DNA of 6,499 bases, from contig JAGCZE010000082.1 in NCBI GenBank assembly GCA_017960415.1, forward strand, positions 1-6,499. The letters are read 5' to 3'. Both the position numbers and the translations under genes were made by a program. This document shows, piece by piece, positions 4,529-6,499 of the stretch; the stretch's first letter is position 1, and every line of letters begins with the position of its first letter. Source of the stretch: Lachnospiraceae bacterium. Lineage in GTDB: Bacteria > Bacillota_A > Clostridia > Lachnospirales > Lachnospiraceae. A model generated the notes under the pieces. That model was not told the origin of the DNA and did not search any database. It saw only the letters and a list, made by a program, of their open reading frames with translations.

Positions 4529-5789
4529 TCAAAAGCCACTTCCATGCAGGAACAACATCCACATGAATATTGTTATATTCAATCTCGGTTTCTTCACTGT
4601 TCGTGATCAGAAGAAATCTCGTATCAGGAAGGTGATTTTGAAGCTTATCGAATGCATTCAATTCTCTTTCTTTAGTACTCACATCATTCGAAATGCTGTA
4701 GCTGACCTGTATTGCCAGTTTTTCCTCCGGAACATAGAAGTCAATCACTACATTGCTTTCGAAATAGTAAACATTTCCGGCACCGAAGCGTCTGATCAAT
4801 TCTATGGCTACCAGATTCTCCAGCTGAGCGGTATCGGAATCCATAGTGAGAAGGCCTAAAAGTCCGGTGTCCATAAAATAGTATTTTGGAGAGGTTTCCT
4901 TTTCAACAAGTTTTGCCGCATAATTCTGTACAGCAAAAAGCAGATAGGAGTCCATCATATATCCGACATAGTTGATAACGGTCTGTTTTCCGATCGCGGT
5001 TCCCGAGCTTTTCAGAATATTGGTCAGTCTGCTGTATGATATCGGCTTCATTACGGATTCTGCGATTTTTTTCAGGATCAGTCTGACGGCAAAATCGTTG
5101 GATATATTGTTTCTTGTCAGGATGTCTCCTATATAGATGGTCTGATATATATTATTCAGATAATCCCGCTTTTTCTGAATATCAACCAGTTCGGGGAATG
5201 CACCGTATTTAACATATTGCTCGTAGCATTTGCTGATATCCGCTTTATCCGTGGTGCTCAGAACCTGATGATAATCTGTGTTTCTGCCCAGTGCATTCAG
5301 ATACTCTGTGAAATTATATGGGAATACCTGAACAACCATAAAACGTCCACCCAGAGTGGATGCAATCTCATGACTCAGCATCTTACTGTTGCTTCCGGTA
5401 ATATTTACCCTGTATTTCATATCAGCGAGTCGTCTGACAAACTTCTCCCATCCTGAGACATTCTGGATCTCATCCAGAAATACATAAGGCTTTTTACCTT
5501 CTCCGGACATTTCAAGTCCTATCTCAAGGATCACGTTCAGATCTTCAGCACTGACTTCCAATAAACGCTCATCTTCAAAATTCACATAAAGAATCTCATT
5601 GAGAGAGATCCCTGAATCAGTCAGATTTCGGATCTGCTGATACATCATATATGATTTTCCGGTTCGCCTTATTCCGACAAAACAGTAATTTATGTTCTCT
5701 TCCAACACAACATCCCGTCTGATCATCGGATTGCTCAGATATTCTTCTTTTTGATCAATTATTACCTGTTTCAGAATGTCTCTGTTCAT
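4521..5789 (-). CDS. AAA_14 / DUF4143-type ATPase
   Basis: A 422-residue protein. The start at 5789 is chosen because GGAGG (5795-5799) lies 5 nt upstream; the frame stays open to 6038 but that extension runs through the palindromes and a terminator. The N-terminal AAA domain has Walker A VGIRRTGKSY (38-47), with the Arg-rich form typical of AAA_14; an acidic NFEDERLLE strand (70-78); Walker B VFLDEIQ (103-109); sensor-like NITGSNSKML (129-138); and GGR (147-149) as arginine-finger candidate. YGAFPELV (195-202) is the conserved motif that opens the DUF4143 half. The C-terminus is PD-(D/E)XK-like, with LENLVAIEL (323-331), VIDFYV (348-353) and IQVSYSI (360-366). The usual E-x-K is Q-x-S here, so nuclease activity is doubtful. 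The cellular role of this family is unsettled. It has its own unit with three upstream palindromes and a short overlapping frame downstream. Confidence 0.92.
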   Translation of the reverse strand: MNRDILKQVIIDQKEEYLSNPMIRRDVVLEENINYCFVGIRRTGKSYMMYQQIRNLTDSGISLNEILYVNFEDERLLEVSAEDLNVILEIGLEMSGEGKKPYVFLDEIQNVSGWEKFVRRLADMKYRVNITGSNSKMLSHEIASTLGGRFMVVQVFPYNFTEYLNALGRNTDYHQVLSTTDKADISKCYEQYVKYGAFPELVDIQKKRDYLNNIYQTIYIGDILTRNNISNDFAVRLILKKIAESVMKPISYSRLTNILKSSGTAIGKQTVINYVGYMMDSYLLFAVQNYAAKLVEKETSPKYYFMDTGLLGLLTMDSDTAQLENLVAIELIRRFGAGNVYYFESNVVIDFYVPEEKLAIQVSYSISNDVSTKERELNAFDKLQNHLPDTRFLLITNSEETEIEYNNIHVDVVPAWKWLLND

Positions 5790-5808
5790 ATAATCCTCCG
5801 TTCGAAAG

Positions 5809-5814
5809 AGTATA
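5809..5814 (-). promoter_or_regulatory. Candidate -10 element of the ATPase gene
   Basis: TATACT (5 of 6 consensus) directly abuts the first palindrome and lies 19 bp before the start codon, giving a very short leader that still contains GGAGG. No good -35 at normal spacing is seen; the palindrome fills that place. TAATAT in the repeat spacers is an alternative -10. A protein bound to the palindromes would block either one. Confidence 0.35.
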
Positions 5815-5900
5815 TTGTCTTGTCTGCAAGACAATATTACCTTATTTTTGTCTTGTGCGCAAGACAATATTAGGTTGTTTTTGTCTTGTTTACAAGACAG
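5815..5900. repeat. Three 20-bp palindromes at an exact 33-bp period
   Basis: Units at 5815-5834, 5848-5867 and 5881-5900 each read TTGTCTTG, 4 variable bases (tctg, tgcg, ttta), CAAGACAA; the third ends in G instead of A. The first extends to 11-bp arms (5812-5837). The 13-bp spacers are also alike (10 of 13 positions: TATTA, two variable, TT, one variable, TTT). A 33-bp period is close to three helical turns, which places the sites on one DNA face. The array fills the space between the hicB-like terminator and the ATPase ribosome site. It looks like an operator array for a dimeric DNA-binding protein. Because 33 is a multiple of three, the open frame crosses it as an 11-residue repeat, which I regard as an artefact. 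Confidence 0.9.
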
Positions 5901-5916
5901 ATTAAAATTTGAGCAT

Positions 5917-5943
5917 AAAAATACCCGGGAGTAATCTCCCGGG
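5917..5943 (-). terminator. Rho-independent terminator of the hicB-like gene
   Basis: Minus strand: a perfect 8-bp stem of CTCCCGGG type (arms 5936-5943 and 5924-5931), a 4-nt loop, then TATTTTT (T run 5917-5921). It starts 15 bp past the stop at 5959 and is a member of the CCCGGGAG family. Confidence 0.92.
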
Positions 5944-5958
5944 CGGTAACTTCTTCGT

Positions 5959-6315
5959 TTAGCCTTCCAACAGTTCAAGTTCGTCTTCAATTGCACGGGA
6001 TACGAACTGATTAATCGTAATTCCCTCATTAGCGGCATGAAGAGCTATTTTTCTGTGCTGTTCCGGCTTGATCCTAACATTGAATGGTCCTTTGTATTCT
6101 TTTTCGGGAACCTTACCTGTCTGTTTGCAATACTCCAGATAATTATCCACCGCATCATGAAAAGCCACTGTTAATTCACGCACTGATTTTCCGTGAAAAC
6201 CAATGGAATCATTTATCCCTATAACCCGTCCAACAAAGATGTCATCTTCATTATCGAAATCGATCTTTGCGTGATAGCCCTTATACTCCATTAAATTGGT
6301 CATTTTTTCTGACAT
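5959..6315 (-). CDS. Orphan HicB-family antitoxin-like protein
   Basis: A 118-residue protein. The start at 6315 is chosen because AGGAG lies 5 nt upstream; the frame extends to 6354 without a ribosome site. The N-terminal part (about 9-65) is a HicB-like partial RNase H fold: YKGYHAKIDFDNEDDIFVGRVIGIND (split here as strands 1-3), then GFHGKSVRELTVAFHDAVDNYLEYC (39-63), the conserved helix. The C-terminal part (about 77-115) is a ribbon-helix-helix, with strand FNVRIKPEQHRKIALHAA and helix GITINQFVSRAIEDELELL. HicB proteins normally neutralise the HicA mRNA interferase and repress their own operon. No hicA-like frame (about 60 residues with a conserved histidine) lies on either side, so this is an orphan, probably acting as a DNA-binding regulator. 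It could be the protein that binds the palindromes at 5815-5900, which is only a guess from position. Confidence 0.9.
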   Translation of the reverse strand: MSEKMTNLMEYKGYHAKIDFDNEDDIFVGRVIGINDSIGFHGKSVRELTVAFHDAVDNYLEYCKQTGKVPEKEYKGPFNVRIKPEQHRKIALHAANEGITINQFVSRAIEDELELLEG

Positions 6316-6327
6316 AGCATCTCCTGT

Positions 6328-6342
6328 AACTGATTTCCAGTT
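6328..6342. promoter_or_regulatory. Inverted repeat in the hicB-like gene leader
   Basis: AACTG and CAGTT form 5-bp arms around 5 nt, just downstream of the -10 (6345-6350) and 3 bp upstream of the ribosome site. Its place suits an auto-operator for the RHH domain of the gene product, but the arms are short. Confidence 0.3.
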
Positions 6343-6344
6343 GC

Positions 6345-6373
6345 ATATTACCATTTGTTACGGCATATGTCAA
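6345..6373 (-). promoter_or_regulatory. Near-consensus sigma-A promoter of the hicB-like gene
   Basis: Minus strand: perfect -35 TTGACA (6368-6373), 17-nt spacer, -10 TAATAT (6345-6350) preceded by TGG as an extended element. The TT of the -35 is the end of the T run of the upstream terminator, so the two signals overlap by two bases. Confidence 0.85.
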
Positions 6374-6399
6374 AAACACCCGGGAGGGATTCCCGGGTG
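6372..6399 (-). terminator. Rho-independent terminator of the right-edge gene
   Basis: Minus strand: a perfect 9-bp stem (arms 6391-6399 and 6377-6385, CACCCGGGA with TCCCGGGTG), a 5-nt loop, then TTTTT (6372-6376). It lies 13 bp past the TAA at 6413-6415 and is a member of the CCCGGGAG family. Confidence 0.92.
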
Positions 6400-6412
6400 C
6401 GGTAAGAGCTGT

Positions 6413-6499
6413 TTATTTGTTGTGCCGGTATGCGATTATCGTAAAGAAGAGTGATGTCGGAACTACTGTCAGAAGGAGAATTATCACGGAAGGAACCTG
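6413..6499 (-). CDS. C-terminal end of a membrane protein (partial)
   Basis: Only the last 28 codons lie in the window; the 5' part is beyond the right edge. The frame reads into one hydrophobic helix, VPSVIILLLTVVPTSLFFTI, then a short basic tail AYRHNK and TAA. Of the three minus frames, this one is favoured because it is membrane-like and its stop is followed after 13 bp by a strong terminator. The family cannot be named from this tail. The positive tail suggests that the C-terminus is cytoplasmic. Confidence 0.6.
   Translation of the reverse strand, partial: QVPSVIILLLTVVPTSLFFTIIAYRHNK

Noticed and set aside
5815..5900. CRISPR array
   Set aside because: Three short palindromes with 13-bp near-identical spacers do not fit CRISPR repeat and spacer lengths, and CRISPR spacers would be unrelated to each other.
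5790..6038. 83-residue N-terminal extension of the ATPase containing an 11-residue LSC-QDKN repeat
   Set aside because: It would overlap the hicB-like gene and run through that gene's terminator and the palindromes. A GGAGG site sits 5 nt before the ATG at 5789, and the residue repeat is explained by the 33-bp DNA period.
6316..6354. Upstream ATG at 6354 for the hicB-like gene
   Set aside because: It lies at the -10 region of the predicted promoter and has no ribosome site; the ATG at 6315 has AGGAG at 5 nt.

Overview
The window looks like part of a Clostridia-type Bacillota chromosome, probably a gut or rumen Lachnospiraceae relative. This is an inference from gene content (LytTR plus DUF3021 pair, short XRE regulator, DUF4143-type ATPase), strong AGGAGG-like ribosome sites, sigma-A-like promoters and GC-rich Rho-independent terminators. 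No marker gene fixes the genus. Every gene I can support lies on the minus strand, so the window is read from right to left.

Right part (about 4337-6499), from upstream to downstream. First comes the C-terminal tail of a membrane protein cut by the window edge, closed by a terminator. Next is an orphan HicB-like antitoxin gene with a near-consensus promoter and its own terminator. Then comes a 422-residue AAA_14/DUF4143-type ATPase preceded by three 20-bp palindromes at an exact 33-bp period. A short reading frame overlaps the ATPase stop and is interrupted by one extra T in a T6 run. A terminator closes the unit. This part is visibly more AT-rich than the rest and looks like accessory DNA.

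Middle (about 3333-4290): a single-gene unit for a secreted acidic, tyrosine-rich lipoprotein, with a -10 element, a GC hairpin in its leader and a strong terminator.

Left-centre (936-3292): a four-gene operon of LytTR DNA-binding regulator, DUF3021 membrane protein, SAM-dependent methyltransferase and isochorismatase-family cysteine hydrolase. The gaps are 11, 34 and 29 bp. The first two form a known self-contained regulator and membrane-partner module. The two enzymes are its likely but unproven co-expressed cargo.

Left (22-933): a good extended -10 promoter drives a 45-codon small ORF that ends ahead of a long terminator-like hairpin. That hairpin lies just before the ribosome site of a small XRE regulator. 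After the regulator come a 63-residue two-helix membrane protein and a terminator. The order small ORF, hairpin, regulator suggests attenuation of the regulator, though the small ORF could simply be its own gene.

The strongest candidates for something undescribed are the triple palindrome with the ATPase and its broken or recoded downstream ORF, and the small ORF plus hairpin ahead of the XRE gene. Four of the terminators share a CCCGGGAG stem and similar flanks, as if they belong to one dispersed family.
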